Of a stretch of DNA of 64,000 nucleotides, positions 1 through 8,151 are shown one piece after another; position 1 is the first letter of the stretch; each line of letters starts with the position of its first letter. The position numbers and the translations under genes are program-made. Source of the stretch: Hyphomonas sp. (GTDB lineage Bacteria > Pseudomonadota > Alphaproteobacteria > Caulobacterales > Hyphomonadaceae); assembly GCA_016124495.1 (NCBI GenBank), contig WGNP01000006.1, forward strand, positions 124,001-188,000. Reading direction: 5' to 3'. The notes under the pieces were generated by a model. It searched no databases and was not told the origin of the DNA. It saw only the letters and a program-made list of their open reading frames with translations.

Positions 1-2
1 TC

Positions 3-251
3 GTCATGCCGCTTTCGGGCGTGCTGATGTCGCTGCTGGGCGGGCGGTCGATCGATATTTTCGGTCTTTTCGCCATCCCGCCGCTCGCGGAAATCGAAGG
101 CGCCGGCAAACTCGCCCGCGCGGTCCACGGTTACGCCGCCTGGGCGCTCGCCGCGCTGATTACGCTGCACGTCGCCGCCGCTTTGAAACACCTGGTCGTG
201 GACAAGGATGGCACGGTGGCCCGGATGGTGACGGGCAAGGCGGATCGGTGA
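3..251 (+). CDS. cytochrome b561 family protein, C-terminal part (cut by window edge)
   Basis: The reading frame is open from the first bases of the window, so this is the tail of a longer gene. The 81 visible residues hold a hydrophobic helix with two histidines (VHGYAAWALAALITLHVAAALKH), the pattern of the last haem-ligand helix of the b561/YodB membrane cytochromes. Such proteins carry electrons across or within the inner membrane, usually between quinol and periplasmic acceptors. The start codon and the first helices are outside the window. The family is a good match, but the partner and exact role cannot be judged from this fragment. Confidence 0.75.
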   Translation, partial: VMPLSGVLMSLLGGRSIDIFGLFAIPPLAEIEGAGKLARAVHGYAAWALAALITLHVAAALKHLVVDKDGTVARMVTGKADR

Positions 252-329
252 TTGCAATTCGTGCCTTTCGGGGCGTATCCTGATCCCGTCAGACCCGCTG
301 CATCATACAAAAGTGGGCAGGGAGGAACC

Positions 330-1169
330 ATGCAGATCACACCGCTTGCTGGCGCCGGCGCGGAGATTACCGGCGTCGACGTCCGCCATCTCTCGTCCGG
401 AGAATTCGCTGCGGTGCGTCAGGCCTATGCCGATCACGGCGTCATCTTCTTCCGCGACCAGTCGCTGACGGAGCAGGACCATATCGCTTTTGCGCGCCGC
501 TTCGGGCCGATCAATATCAATCGCTTCTTCCAGGCGCATGAGCGCTATCCGGAAATTGCCCTCGTCCTGAAGGAGAAGGAGCAGAAAACCAATATCGGCG
601 GCGGTTGGCACACGGATCATTCCTATGATGCTGAGCCGGCCATGGGATCTGTCCTCGTCGCGCGCCAGCTGCCGGACGTGGGCGGTGATACCTGGTTTGC
701 GTCGATGTATACGGCCTATGATACGCTGGATGACGCCACGAAGGCCGAGGTCGCCGGCCTTCGCGCGGTGCATTCGGCCAGGCACATTTTCGGCTCCGGC
801 AACGACAATCACTACAAGGCGAACCGCGACACGGACGGGCGGATCGGCAACACGGCGGCGGCCGATGTGCTGGACGATGTCGTGCATCCGGTGGTGATCA
901 CCCACCCGCTCAGCGGCAAGAAGGCGCTCTACGTTAATCCCGCCTTCACCGTGCGGATTGAGGGGTACCCGGACGACGCGTCAAACGCGCTGCTGATGCG
1001 CCTCTACGCGCACGCGATGAACCCGGACCACGCCCACCGCTTCAAATGGCAGCCCGGCTCGGTCGCCTTCTGGGACAACCGCGCCACCTGGCACTGGGCC
1101 ATGAACGACTATCACGGCGAACGCCGCCTGATGCACCGCATCACAATCGAAGGCTGCGCCCTGAACTGA
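330..1169 (+). CDS. TauD/TfdA-family Fe(II)/2-oxoglutarate dioxygenase
   Basis: The ORF track opens this frame at a TTG at 252, but an ATG at 330 has a strong ggagg 5 nt upstream and gives a normal 279-residue family member. The facial triad is visible: WHTDHS near residues 93-98 supplies His and Asp, and TWHWA near residue 255 supplies the distal His. An Arg in the RRLMHR stretch would bind 2-oxoglutarate. These soluble enzymes hydroxylate small acids such as taurine, alkyl sulfates or aryloxyacetates, and the substrate cannot be read from sequence. A GC-rich hairpin (gcggcg/cgccgc) follows the stop directly. The gene stands alone, facing the PhoD-type gene. Confidence 0.85.
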   Translation: MQITPLAGAGAEITGVDVRHLSSGEFAAVRQAYADHGVIFFRDQSLTEQDHIAFARRFGPININRFFQAHERYPEIALVLKEKEQKTNIGGGWHTDHSYDAEPAMGSVLVARQLPDVGGDTWFASMYTAYDTLDDATKAEVAGLRAVHSARHIFGSGNDNHYKANRDTDGRIGNTAAADVLDDVVHPVVITHPLSGKKALYVNPAFTVRIEGYPDDASNALLMRLYAHAMNPDHAHRFKWQPGSVAFWDNRATWHWAMNDYHGERRLMHRITIEGCALN

Positions 1170-1324
1170 GCGGCGAACGAAGAGCGCCGCGAGACAGGCT
1201 TCCCGTTTCCGCACGCTTGTCCAATGATACTGCCGAGTTCAAACAGGGCAGTGGCCGGCGCCGGTTCGCAGACCATACCCCAAGGCCAATTCCTGCAGGC
1301 TCAGTATGACTCCCTCGGCTTGGA

Positions 1325-3001
1325 CTAGCCCTCGGCCTCCAGCATCAAAACACCTTCCTGCTTCCGGATCACGGTCCGCCGCAGGCTGCTCACGCGGTAG
1401 TCGCGGGACAAGCAGGTATCGACCGCAATGAAGTCGACCCGCGCATCGGTCTGCGTGAACTCGACCCGTACGTAGCCCTGATACCGATCCTCGGTCCAAT
1501 TCACCTCGGGAAGGGCTTCAGCGAACAGCGCATTGAGCCGCGCCGGGCCGTCTCCCGTCCATCCAGTCTCCACGAAGTCCCCCGGTGAAGAGATGCCGGC
1601 GGTGCCGATCTCGACGCCGATGGGCTTGCCATTTTCGTCAAACAACGGATTTTCCCAGAAGCTGTGGCTGTCGCCTGTAAGGAATATGAGATCGCGCGCG
1701 CCGGCCTTGTCAGCGGCGGCATAAAGCTGCTCACGCGCCGCCGGGTAGCCATCCCAGGTGTCGGTGTAGAAAGGCAGGTTCCACTTGCCCTTCCAGAAAA
1801 GGTTGGCGCCAGCACCTATACGTTCACTTGCCGGGGCCAGCGATTCTGGAATGCCGGCAGCTTCGAGATCGGGTACCAGCATGCGGGCAATCGGGCTCGC
1901 ATTGCCTACAAAGCGCCACGGCTCCCCGCGTGCAACCGACCGGGCGACAGCGTCCTCGAAGAAGGTCTCCATCTCTGGCGAAAGCATGCGCCGCGCCGGA
2001 TCGCCGATGATGTCCAGCATGAACCGGTCGCGCGCGTCCTGGCTCTGGATTTCGGCATAGTGTTTGGCGTAGTCGATCTGACGGTCGCGGCCGGTATGAC
2101 GCGATTCCAGGGTGATTAGCGTTGCAAGACCGCCCAGCTGATAGCTGCGCCAGAATGCTTCCGGCGCCTGGCCCGATAGCGGATCTCGCACCGGCATCCA
2201 TTCATAGTACGCCTGCAGCGCTGCTTGGCGGCGCAGCGCATAGTCCCCTTCGCTCTCACTCTGGTGGTTCTGCGCGCCGCCGGTCCAGGGATTGTTGGTG
2301 ACCTCATGATCATCCCAGCACGCGACGAAAGGATGTGCGGCATGCATCGCCTGAGCGCCGGCATCGGTCTTGTACTGGGCATGACGTTGGCGATAATCCG
2401 CCAGCGACACGATTTCATTGGCGGGCTGATGCCGGCGGCCGAGCGCAGTCCCGGTTTCATCACCCCATTCACTGGCGCCATACTCGTAGATATAGTCGCC
2501 TGTGTGCAGTACCAGATCGATGCCCGGATCCTTGGCGATCGCGTCGTAGGCGTTGAAATACCCGAAGGCAAAATTCGAGCAGGAAGCCAGCGCGATCCCG
2601 ATCCGGTCCTCGCCGCTCGCCTTGAACAGCCGGGTCCGGCCGGTGGGTGAAACCTCGCCGAGAGCAGAGAACCGGTAATACAACGCCGGGCCAACCGGCA
2701 GCGGACCCGCGATGACCTTGACCGTATGGTCTGTTTCGGCCGACGTCTGCGCATCTCCTCGCAGGAGGATACGATCGAATGAGGGCTGATCCGACACTTC
2801 CCAGGAGACGGTTGCCGCACGTTCCGTCCCGCTGATCCGGGTCCAGAGTACTATGCTGTCCAATGTTGGATCACCGCTGGCCACACCGTGCCTGAACACG
2901 GAATTTTCGGGTACAACTTCCTTCGATGGCGCACATGCGGGCACCGCGCCTGAGACTGCAAGCGCAATGAGCAGCTGCCGGCGATCAAGCTGGTTGGACA
3001 T
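1325..3001 (-). CDS. PhoD-type alkaline phosphatase/phosphodiesterase, secreted
   Basis: This 558-residue protein starts with a twin-arginine-like stretch (DRRQLLIALAVSGAVPAC) that ends in a lipobox-like VPAC, so export by Tat and possible lipidation are likely. Metal-site motifs of the PhoD family are visible: HTGDYIYEYG, CWDDHE and TGDSHSFWENP. PhoD enzymes release phosphate from phosphomonoesters or phosphodiesters outside the cytoplasm. An ggaggt lies at a good distance from the ATG. It follows a TonB-dependent receptor by 74 bp on the same strand, but a strong terminator-like hairpin sits between them, so its expression may be partly uncoupled. Its substrate is not predictable from sequence. 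Confidence 0.87.
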   Translation of the reverse strand: MSNQLDRRQLLIALAVSGAVPACAPSKEVVPENSVFRHGVASGDPTLDSIVLWTRISGTERAATVSWEVSDQPSFDRILLRGDAQTSAETDHTVKVIAGPLPVGPALYYRFSALGEVSPTGRTRLFKASGEDRIGIALASCSNFAFGYFNAYDAIAKDPGIDLVLHTGDYIYEYGASEWGDETGTALGRRHQPANEIVSLADYRQRHAQYKTDAGAQAMHAAHPFVACWDDHEVTNNPWTGGAQNHQSESEGDYALRRQAALQAYYEWMPVRDPLSGQAPEAFWRSYQLGGLATLITLESRHTGRDRQIDYAKHYAEIQSQDARDRFMLDIIGDPARRMLSPEMETFFEDAVARSVARGEPWRFVGNASPIARMLVPDLEAAGIPESLAPASERIGAGANLFWKGKWNLPFYTDTWDGYPAAREQLYAAADKAGARDLIFLTGDSHSFWENPLFDENGKPIGVEIGTAGISSPGDFVETGWTGDGPARLNALFAEALPEVNWTEDRYQGYVRVEFTQTDARVDFIAVDTCLSRDYRVSSLRRTVIRKQEGVLMLEAEG

Positions 3002-3016
3002 CGCTACCTCCGGTCA

Positions 3017-3056
3017 TTTCAAAAGAACTGGCGGCCTCCAGACTGGAGGCCGCCAG
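3017..3056 (-). terminator. terminator-like hairpin between TonB receptor and phosphatase genes
   Basis: A perfect 14-bp inverted repeat (ctggcggcctccag, one base, then its complement) lies between the receptor stop and the phosphatase start. Read on the minus strand it is followed by ttcttttg, the layout of an intrinsic terminator. It could end most receptor transcripts and let only some read through into the phosphatase gene, or act as a stabilising 3' hairpin. Confidence 0.7.
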
Positions 3057-3075
3057 GCAGGAAGAAACAATATCC

Positions 3076-5439
3076 TTAGAACGCCTTGCGGATGGTCAGG
3101 AAGAGTTGTTGCGGCGCACCGGTCACGAGGGTCTGCGAGTCTCCGGAGTTTACAAATCCGTTGGTTCCAAGCGTGCCGACATAGTCTTCGTCGAAGATGT
3201 TGGTCGCGTTCAGCTGAACCTCGAGGCCCTCAAGGATCGGATTGCCGCTGAAGCGGTAGCCGAGCGTTGCGTCGACAATCGTCCGGCCTTCGACGTTTCC
3301 GCCGTTGTTCGTGAAGGTGAAGAAGCGGTCGCCGAGGTAATTGGCACCCAGAGAACCGAACACACCGCCATTGTCATAGACGATTTCGGCGAAGGCAATC
3401 GTGTCGGGCGTGTTGACAACCTTCTTGCCGGCTGTCGCCGCCAGGACAGCACCTGCGCGGTTCACCACGTCATCCTGATACCGGGAGTCGTTGAAGGTGA
3501 AGGCACCGAACAGCGTGATGTCATCGTTGACCAACACGGATCCGACGAGTTCAATCCCTTTCGTTTCGACGCTTCCCACGTTGGAGATCACCGGCGCGTT
3601 GCCGACGATTCCGGGGCCTTGAGACACGGCGAGCAGGCGGTCGTCGAACGTGACGAAGTAGGCCGCAGCGCCGAGCTGGACGAGGTCATTGCTGTAACGC
3701 AGGCCCGCTTCGAAGGTTTCCGAGCTTTCCGGATCGACCGAAGCAATCACCTCGTCCACGACGAGTTGGCTGCGCGAAGAGAATGGACCGGCGGTGGCGG
3801 CAGAGACAAAGGCTGCCGTATTTTGAGAATAGGAACCGAAGACTTCTGTCTGGTCGGAAACCTGATAGTTAAAGCCCGCCTGCGGCAGGAAGGATTCTTC
3901 TGTCTCGATCGTGGCCACGAGGTTCGAATTGGTGCCGACCACGGGCTGGGCATTGTTGATGATCAGCGTATCGACCGAGTTTTCAACGTTCAGCGACTTG
4001 AAACCGCCGTTCAGCTTCAGCTTGTCAGTGACCTGCCAGGTATCCTGGATGAAGAACTGGACCGTCTGGGTGTCGAAACCGTAGCCCCACTGGGTGAAAA
4101 ACGGATTGTCGAGGAAGCCGAGGAAGTCGCGGGTCGGTCCATTGCGGTTTTCCGAGTAGAAGCGGCGATATTGCTCGAAGTCGTTCTGTTCGAGCCAGAC
4201 GCCGCCCTGGATTTCATGGTTGCCTACCGCGTAGGTGACGCTGCCGATCAGGCCCTTGCGGTCGATATCGTATTCCGTGGTGCGAACCGAAAGCGGCGCG
4301 TTGGCAGTCGTTGCACCAGGCGTAAGAGCGTTCGGAGAGATGAGATAAGGCGTGCCCCAGAGTCCCTGACCCTTGTTCTGGTGGCTGTAGCCTTGAACAC
4401 GCAGGTCAAGCCCTTCGGCCAGCGGCCAGTCGAGCGCGATATAGGCAAGATCGTCGTCGCGTACGCCGGCTGCGTTCCAATATGCATCATCGGCGGTTGC
4501 GATCGGCGCGGGGTAGACGAGGCCGGCGCCGGCATCCGTCACCGGCTGGCCGGTATCGCCGCGATTGTGGGCGATGTCGGCGACAAGAACGGCGACGTCG
4601 AAATTGCTGTCACCAAAGTTGTCCCAGTTATAGCCGAGGCGGTCGATCATGCCGAGCGACAGGTCCTGATAGTCCTGCTCGCGGCGCTCGGAGTGGCTGT
4701 AGTAGCCGGTGAGCGTTGCCGGACCGACGGGCTGGACGACCTTCAGGCCATACTGGTCCTGGTTCTGCTCGCCGTCGCCCTTGTACTTGCCCATTTCGCT
4801 GGTCATGGCCGAGACCCAGGCCCGCGTGCCGAGCCCTTCGATCTCGCCGGTATCGATTCGGCCGAACAGGCGCAGCGTGTTGTCGCTGCCGGTCGTTGCG
4901 GCGCCAAGCACACCGAACTCGTCAGCAGCATCGACCGAGCTGAACTTGAGGGCGCCGCCGAGATTGCCCGAGGACGCGACATCCAGGGCGCCCGAACCCT
5001 GGGCGAGGGTAACGCCGCCGAGGTTCTCGCTGATCAGCGCGCGGGAGATGTGCAGACCATTGTGGTTGCCATAGCTCATGTCGCCGAGCGGAACGCCGTC
5101 GAGCGTGAAGCCGAGCTGGTTCTGGCTGAAGCCGCGGATGTTGATGCGGACAGCCCACTCATAGGCGCCGAACGGGTCAGCGCCCGAGACGGCAACGCCC
5201 GGCAGGCGCTGGACCACCTTGATCGGGCTCGTACCCGGCGCCTGGAACTCCAGCGCTTCGCTCGAGACGGACTGGGTCTGGCGCACTTCGCCGGAGCCGA
5301 TGACCACCACGGCATCGAGGACGCGGCTTGCGTCGGCGGCGGCGAGATCCTCACCGGCTTCAGCCGCTGCTTGTCCATGCGCGCTGAGCGCAGTTGTCAT
5401 GGCCAGGACGGCCGAAGAGAGAAGGAATTGAAGTTTCAT
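3076..5439 (-). CDS. TonB-dependent outer-membrane receptor
   Basis: The track ORF runs upstream to 5658, but the signal peptide begins at MKLQFLLSSAVLAMTTALSAHGQ (start 5439), giving 788 residues. The plug domain follows at about residues 40-170, with IRGFSQNQLGFTLDGVPL and SGNLGGALKF. The barrel ends in LFLTIRKAF, with the C-terminal aromatic residue needed for assembly. There is no N-terminal signalling (STN) domain. Such receptors import scarce ligands by TonB energy. Its neighbour downstream is a PhoD-type phosphatase, so a phosphorylated compound is a reasonable but unproven ligand. The upstream region has two adjacent GAATC sites and a weak Pho-box-like element. Confidence 0.9.
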   Translation of the reverse strand: MKLQFLLSSAVLAMTTALSAHGQAAAEAGEDLAAADASRVLDAVVVIGSGEVRQTQSVSSEALEFQAPGTSPIKVVQRLPGVAVSGADPFGAYEWAVRINIRGFSQNQLGFTLDGVPLGDMSYGNHNGLHISRALISENLGGVTLAQGSGALDVASSGNLGGALKFSSVDAADEFGVLGAATTGSDNTLRLFGRIDTGEIEGLGTRAWVSAMTSEMGKYKGDGEQNQDQYGLKVVQPVGPATLTGYYSHSERREQDYQDLSLGMIDRLGYNWDNFGDSNFDVAVLVADIAHNRGDTGQPVTDAGAGLVYPAPIATADDAYWNAAGVRDDDLAYIALDWPLAEGLDLRVQGYSHQNKGQGLWGTPYLISPNALTPGATTANAPLSVRTTEYDIDRKGLIGSVTYAVGNHEIQGGVWLEQNDFEQYRRFYSENRNGPTRDFLGFLDNPFFTQWGYGFDTQTVQFFIQDTWQVTDKLKLNGGFKSLNVENSVDTLIINNAQPVVGTNSNLVATIETEESFLPQAGFNYQVSDQTEVFGSYSQNTAAFVSAATAGPFSSRSQLVVDEVIASVDPESSETFEAGLRYSNDLVQLGAAAYFVTFDDRLLAVSQGPGIVGNAPVISNVGSVETKGIELVGSVLVNDDITLFGAFTFNDSRYQDDVVNRAGAVLAATAGKKVVNTPDTIAFAEIVYDNGGVFGSLGANYLGDRFFTFTNNGGNVEGRTIVDATLGYRFSGNPILEGLEVQLNATNIFDEDYVGTLGTNGFVNSGDSQTLVTGAPQQLFLTIRKAF

Positions 5440-5547
5440 GATGGCCCCGTCGAGAAAAAGGTTTCGCAGACGAAACGGCAGCCAGGAAGGATGCAGTTCG
5501 TGCTCTGCGGACGTAGCCTCGCTCATTGACGGTTCCGCAAAGGTGCA

Positions 5548-5565
5548 GAGACGGATTGATGACAG
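5548..5565 (-). promoter_or_regulatory. weak Pho-box-like element upstream of TonB receptor
   Basis: Read on the minus strand the sequence is CTGTCAT caat CCGTCTC. The first heptamer matches the PhoB half-site CTGTCAT exactly and the second matches at four of seven positions with the usual 4-nt spacing. It lies about 110 nt upstream of the receptor start. No good -10 follows at the expected distance, so this is a suggestion only. Confidence 0.3.
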
Positions 5566-5615
5566 TGCCTGAGCGTTGCAAAAAAACGTCAGGGTCCGGA
5601 ATGCGGACATTTTTC

Positions 5616-5750
5616 TATAATATTTGAATCGAATCCAGCTGCGGCTGCCTGACGTCAATCCTCACGGGCAACGGTCTGGCTTGGGTCAATCACCGCCGTC
5701 GCCGGGCATGGCCGGCGGCAAGTTGAGGCGATAAGCCGCCCGGCCTTTTT
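5616..5750 (+). ncRNA. candidate small RNA between TonB receptor and PilZ genes
   Basis: A perfect TATAAT at 5616-5621 on the plus strand could start a transcript near 5628. A GC-rich stem at 5710-5745 (ggccggcggc against gccgcccggcc, one bulge) followed by five T could end it. No plus-strand protein gene lies between or just upstream, so the terminator has no obvious coding owner. There is no recognisable -35, and the same AT-rich patch reads TATTAT on the minus strand and may serve the receptor gene instead. Confidence 0.35.
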
Positions 5751-5767
5751 GATTGCGGGAGCGCTGA

Positions 5768-6055
5768 CTACTCGAACTTGAACTCGACGCCGATCTCGAG
5801 GCCGCTTTCCCAGCGCTTCAGGCAGGTGCGCGGATACTTGAACTGCGGCAGGCGCAGCTCGAATTCGTCCGGCAAAAGCACGCCTTCTGTGACCGCAATG
5901 CGTGCCCCGCCCGGCGAGACATCGCGCACTTCCACTTCCAGCTTGCGGAACCAGCCGAGCTTGATCAGCCCGCGCGCATCGACGCGAGCGCGCTGGCCGC
6001 GCCGGTTGAACTTGCCCACTTCTAGACGCCGGGTATTGAAGGACTGGCTGGACAT
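5768..6055 (-). CDS. PilZ domain protein (cyclic di-GMP binding)
   Basis: The track ORF is 513 residues long only because it reads antisense through the next gene. The real protein is the last 95 residues, starting MSSQSFNTRR at 6055. It is a bare PilZ domain: the RxxxR-type cluster NRRGQRARV lies near residues 17-25 and the second motif DVSPGGARI follows near residue 47, together the c-di-GMP contact residues. Single-domain PilZ proteins act as adaptors in motility, adhesion or polysaccharide control. The ribosome site is weak. The gene is divergent from the next one, and no diguanylate cyclase is in the window. Confidence 0.8.
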   Translation of the reverse strand: MSSQSFNTRRLEVGKFNRRGQRARVDARGLIKLGWFRKLEVEVRDVSPGGARIAVTEGVLLPDEFELRLPQFKYPRTCLKRWESGLEIGVEFKFE

Positions 6056-6193
6056 GGCGGTTCCGGAGCTGGAGCAAAGGCAGGCTTCAGCGTGGTTATT
6101 GCATAAAGGTGTAAAGGCTTGGCGAAACCGCTTGTCACAAATTGGGAACCGGGCATTTACCAGTCGGCTACTCTTTGAAGGACCAGAATCGCC

Positions 6194-7258
6194 ATGAGCG
6201 CAGACGTATCGATCCGGCAGCAGGGCGGCCTCGGCCGTATTACGCTCACCCGCCCCTCGGCCCTGCACGCCCTCAATACGCCGATGTGCGCCGCCATCCT
6301 GGAGGCCGTCATGCGCTGGGCCGCAGACCCGTCCATCCAGCTGATCTGGATCGACCATCAAGAGGGCACGCGCGGCTTCTGCGCCGGCGGCGACATCCGC
6401 ATGCTGGCCGAAAGCGGGGCAGGGGACGCGTCCGAAGCCCGCAATTTCTTCCGCACCGAATACCGCATGAACGCCGCCCTCAAGGCCTTCCCGAAACCCA
6501 TCCTCGCCCTCATCGACGGCGTATCCATGGGCGGCGGCGTCGGTCTTTCCGTCCACGGATCGCACCGCGTCGCCACCGAACGCACCGTCTTCGCCATGCC
6601 CGAAACCGGTATCGGCCTCTTCCCGGATGTCGGCGGTGGCTGGTTCCTGCCGCGCCTCGGCGGCGAACTCGGCACCTGGCTCGCCCTCACCGGTGCCCGC
6701 CTGAAAGGCCCAGACGTCGCGGCCGCCCGCGTCGCCACCCACTATATGCCGTCCGAACTTATCCCCGCGCTCGCCAAGCAGATCGAGGCGGCCGACTTTT
6801 CCGCCGGCGCCGCTGAACTCCTCGGCGAAATCCTCGCTCGCTTCGCTCACGCCGTCCCCTCCGGGAGCTTCGAAGCCCACCGCGCCACGATCGACCGCTG
6901 CTTCGCGTTCGCCCGGGCTGAAGACATCCTCGCCGCCCTCGACGCCGATGCCAGCGACTGGGCCCGAACCGAAGCGGCTACTCTGCGTGCCAAAAGCCCT
7001 GAAACCGTAAAGGTTGCCCTTGGCCAGCTGCGCAAAGGCCGAGCCGCCGAAACCTTTGAAGACAACATGCGCATGGAATTCCGCATCGGCTGGCGCAAGG
7101 TTCAGAGCGCCGATTTCCTCGAAGGCGTGCGCGCCGTCATCATCGATAAGGACAACGCGCCCGTCTGGAAGCCCGCCCGCCTTGAAGATGTCACCGAGGC
7201 CGATGTCGCCCGCTACTTTGCCCCACTCGGCGCAGACGAACTGACCTTCGCTGCCTGA
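6194..7258 (+). CDS. 3-hydroxyisobutyryl-CoA hydrolase-type enoyl-CoA hydratase/isomerase
   Basis: At 354 residues this crotonase-fold protein is about 90 longer than a simple enoyl-CoA hydratase. It carries the HIBYL-CoA hydrolase pattern: GFCAGGDIR, SMGGGVGLS and PETGIGLFPDVGGGWFLPRL, where the Glu of PETGIG is part of the active site. These enzymes free 3-hydroxyisobutyrate from its CoA ester during valine breakdown. A gaagga lies 11 nt before the ATG. No other valine-pathway gene is adjacent, so the assignment rests on length and motifs. A generic enoyl-CoA hydratase is the alternative. Confidence 0.85.
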   Translation: MSADVSIRQQGGLGRITLTRPSALHALNTPMCAAILEAVMRWAADPSIQLIWIDHQEGTRGFCAGGDIRMLAESGAGDASEARNFFRTEYRMNAALKAFPKPILALIDGVSMGGGVGLSVHGSHRVATERTVFAMPETGIGLFPDVGGGWFLPRLGGELGTWLALTGARLKGPDVAAARVATHYMPSELIPALAKQIEAADFSAGAAELLGEILARFAHAVPSGSFEAHRATIDRCFAFARAEDILAALDADASDWARTEAATLRAKSPETVKVALGQLRKGRAAETFEDNMRMEFRIGWRKVQSADFLEGVRAVIIDKDNAPVWKPARLEDVTEADVARYFAPLGADELTFAA

Positions 7259-7329
7259 AGCCCGGGTCTGGACAGGCCCCGGGCAAGGCGCCGATATTTG
7301 AACATCCAAAGCAGCAGGGATGATGGTGA

Positions 7330-8004
7330 ATGCGCGGCGAAGTCCTCAAGCCAGACGATGCGACCGGCCCCGGCCTGATCCTCGGCGAGGACGGCAAGCG
7401 CTACCAGTTCACGTCTGCCCGCGTCCACAAAGGCGCGGCCCTGGCCGCCGGTAGTCCCGTAGACTTCATTGCCCTTGGCGAAGAGGCGCGCGACATCTAT
7501 ACTTTAGGCCGAACGCCGGCTCCAGCAGTCAATACAAGTATTGACGCGGCCTATGCTCCGGCAATTGCTGCGAAATCTGAAGGAATGCTCAAATACTTCA
7601 GCCGAGCCCTGACGCGGAACTACTTTAATTTCAGTGGCCGCGCCCGCCGCGCTGAGTACTGGGGCTATCTCCTATTCTTTTTTATCACTCTGGTCGTTCT
7701 AATCGTTGTCGACGCCGTAATATCCGCGGCCTTCTTTGGCGTGGATACATATGGAAATCCGAACTTTTTCCCGATCCTGACCATTCTGTTCTATATATAT
7801 AATGTAATTCCCGGTATCGCCCTGACGGTCCGGCGTCTGCATGACCAGGACATGTCGGGCTGGCTCTATTTGATCAGCTTCATTCCTTATATTGGCAGTC
7901 TTATCATTTTCATTCTGATGTTCTTTGATTCTCGTGCGGCGCCGAACAAGCACGGGGCATCTCCCAAGTATGGGGCCGCGCAGACTGTGGATGTGTTTGC
8001 CTGA
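7330..8004 (+). CDS. DUF805 membrane protein with N-terminal beta domain
   Basis: The 224-residue protein has two parts. Residues 1-60 (GLILGEDGKRYQFTSARVHKG...GSPVDFIALGEEARDIYTL) look like a small OB/cold-shock-like beta barrel. Residues 85-210 form a DUF805 domain, with FNFSGRARRAEYWGYLLFF at the entry of the first helix, about four membrane helices, and the typical LTVRRLHDQDMSGWLYL. DUF805 proteins are common inner-membrane proteins of unknown role. The linker is poor in motifs and codon use is less GC-rich around 7550-7800 than in neighbouring genes. The function of the beta domain is unknown. Confidence 0.8.
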   Translation: MRGEVLKPDDATGPGLILGEDGKRYQFTSARVHKGAALAAGSPVDFIALGEEARDIYTLGRTPAPAVNTSIDAAYAPAIAAKSEGMLKYFSRALTRNYFNFSGRARRAEYWGYLLFFFITLVVLIVVDAVISAAFFGVDTYGNPNFFPILTILFYIYNVIPGIALTVRRLHDQDMSGWLYLISFIPYIGSLIIFILMFFDSRAAPNKHGASPKYGAAQTVDVFA

Positions 8005-8058
8005 GGCGCCCGTCGTTGCGCATCAGTAACGGTTAATGATAAATCGCCTTTATTAACT

Positions 8059-8074
8059 CTCTACTTGAGTAGAG
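8059..8074. promoter_or_regulatory. inverted repeat upstream of MarR gene (candidate operator)
   Basis: The sequence ctctact tg agtagag is a perfect 7-bp inverted repeat with a 2-nt centre, 78 nt before the MarR ATG. A second, looser dyad (actcaa ... ttgagt) spans the start region and repeats the same TTGAGT core. MarR dimers bind such palindromes and commonly repress their own gene. Confidence 0.5.
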
Positions 8075-8151
8075 GGATCCTGCTTATCAAAATATTAGTG
8101 CTCGTGATGTAACTATACTCAAACTACAACAAAAGTTGAGTGGTGGTTACA

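Larger units (their letters stand above)
5440..5767. other. intergenic region: receptor leader and candidate small RNA
   Basis: These 328 bp contain no convincing protein gene. On the minus strand it is the receptor leader, with a small hairpin (gtccg/cggac) followed by a run of seven T. On the plus strand a TATAAT sits at 5616-5621 and a stem with five T at 5710-5750. Two adjacent GAATC sites lie at 5626-5635. Confidence 0.5.

Noticed and set aside
3106-5529. 807-aa plus-strand ORF
   Set aside because: It is exactly antisense to the TonB receptor, has no motif, and results from the GC-rich third positions of the receptor gene.
5768-7309. 513-aa minus-strand ORF as a long PilZ protein
   Set aside because: The first 418 residues are antisense to the 3-hydroxyisobutyryl-CoA hydrolase gene; only the last 95 form the PilZ domain.
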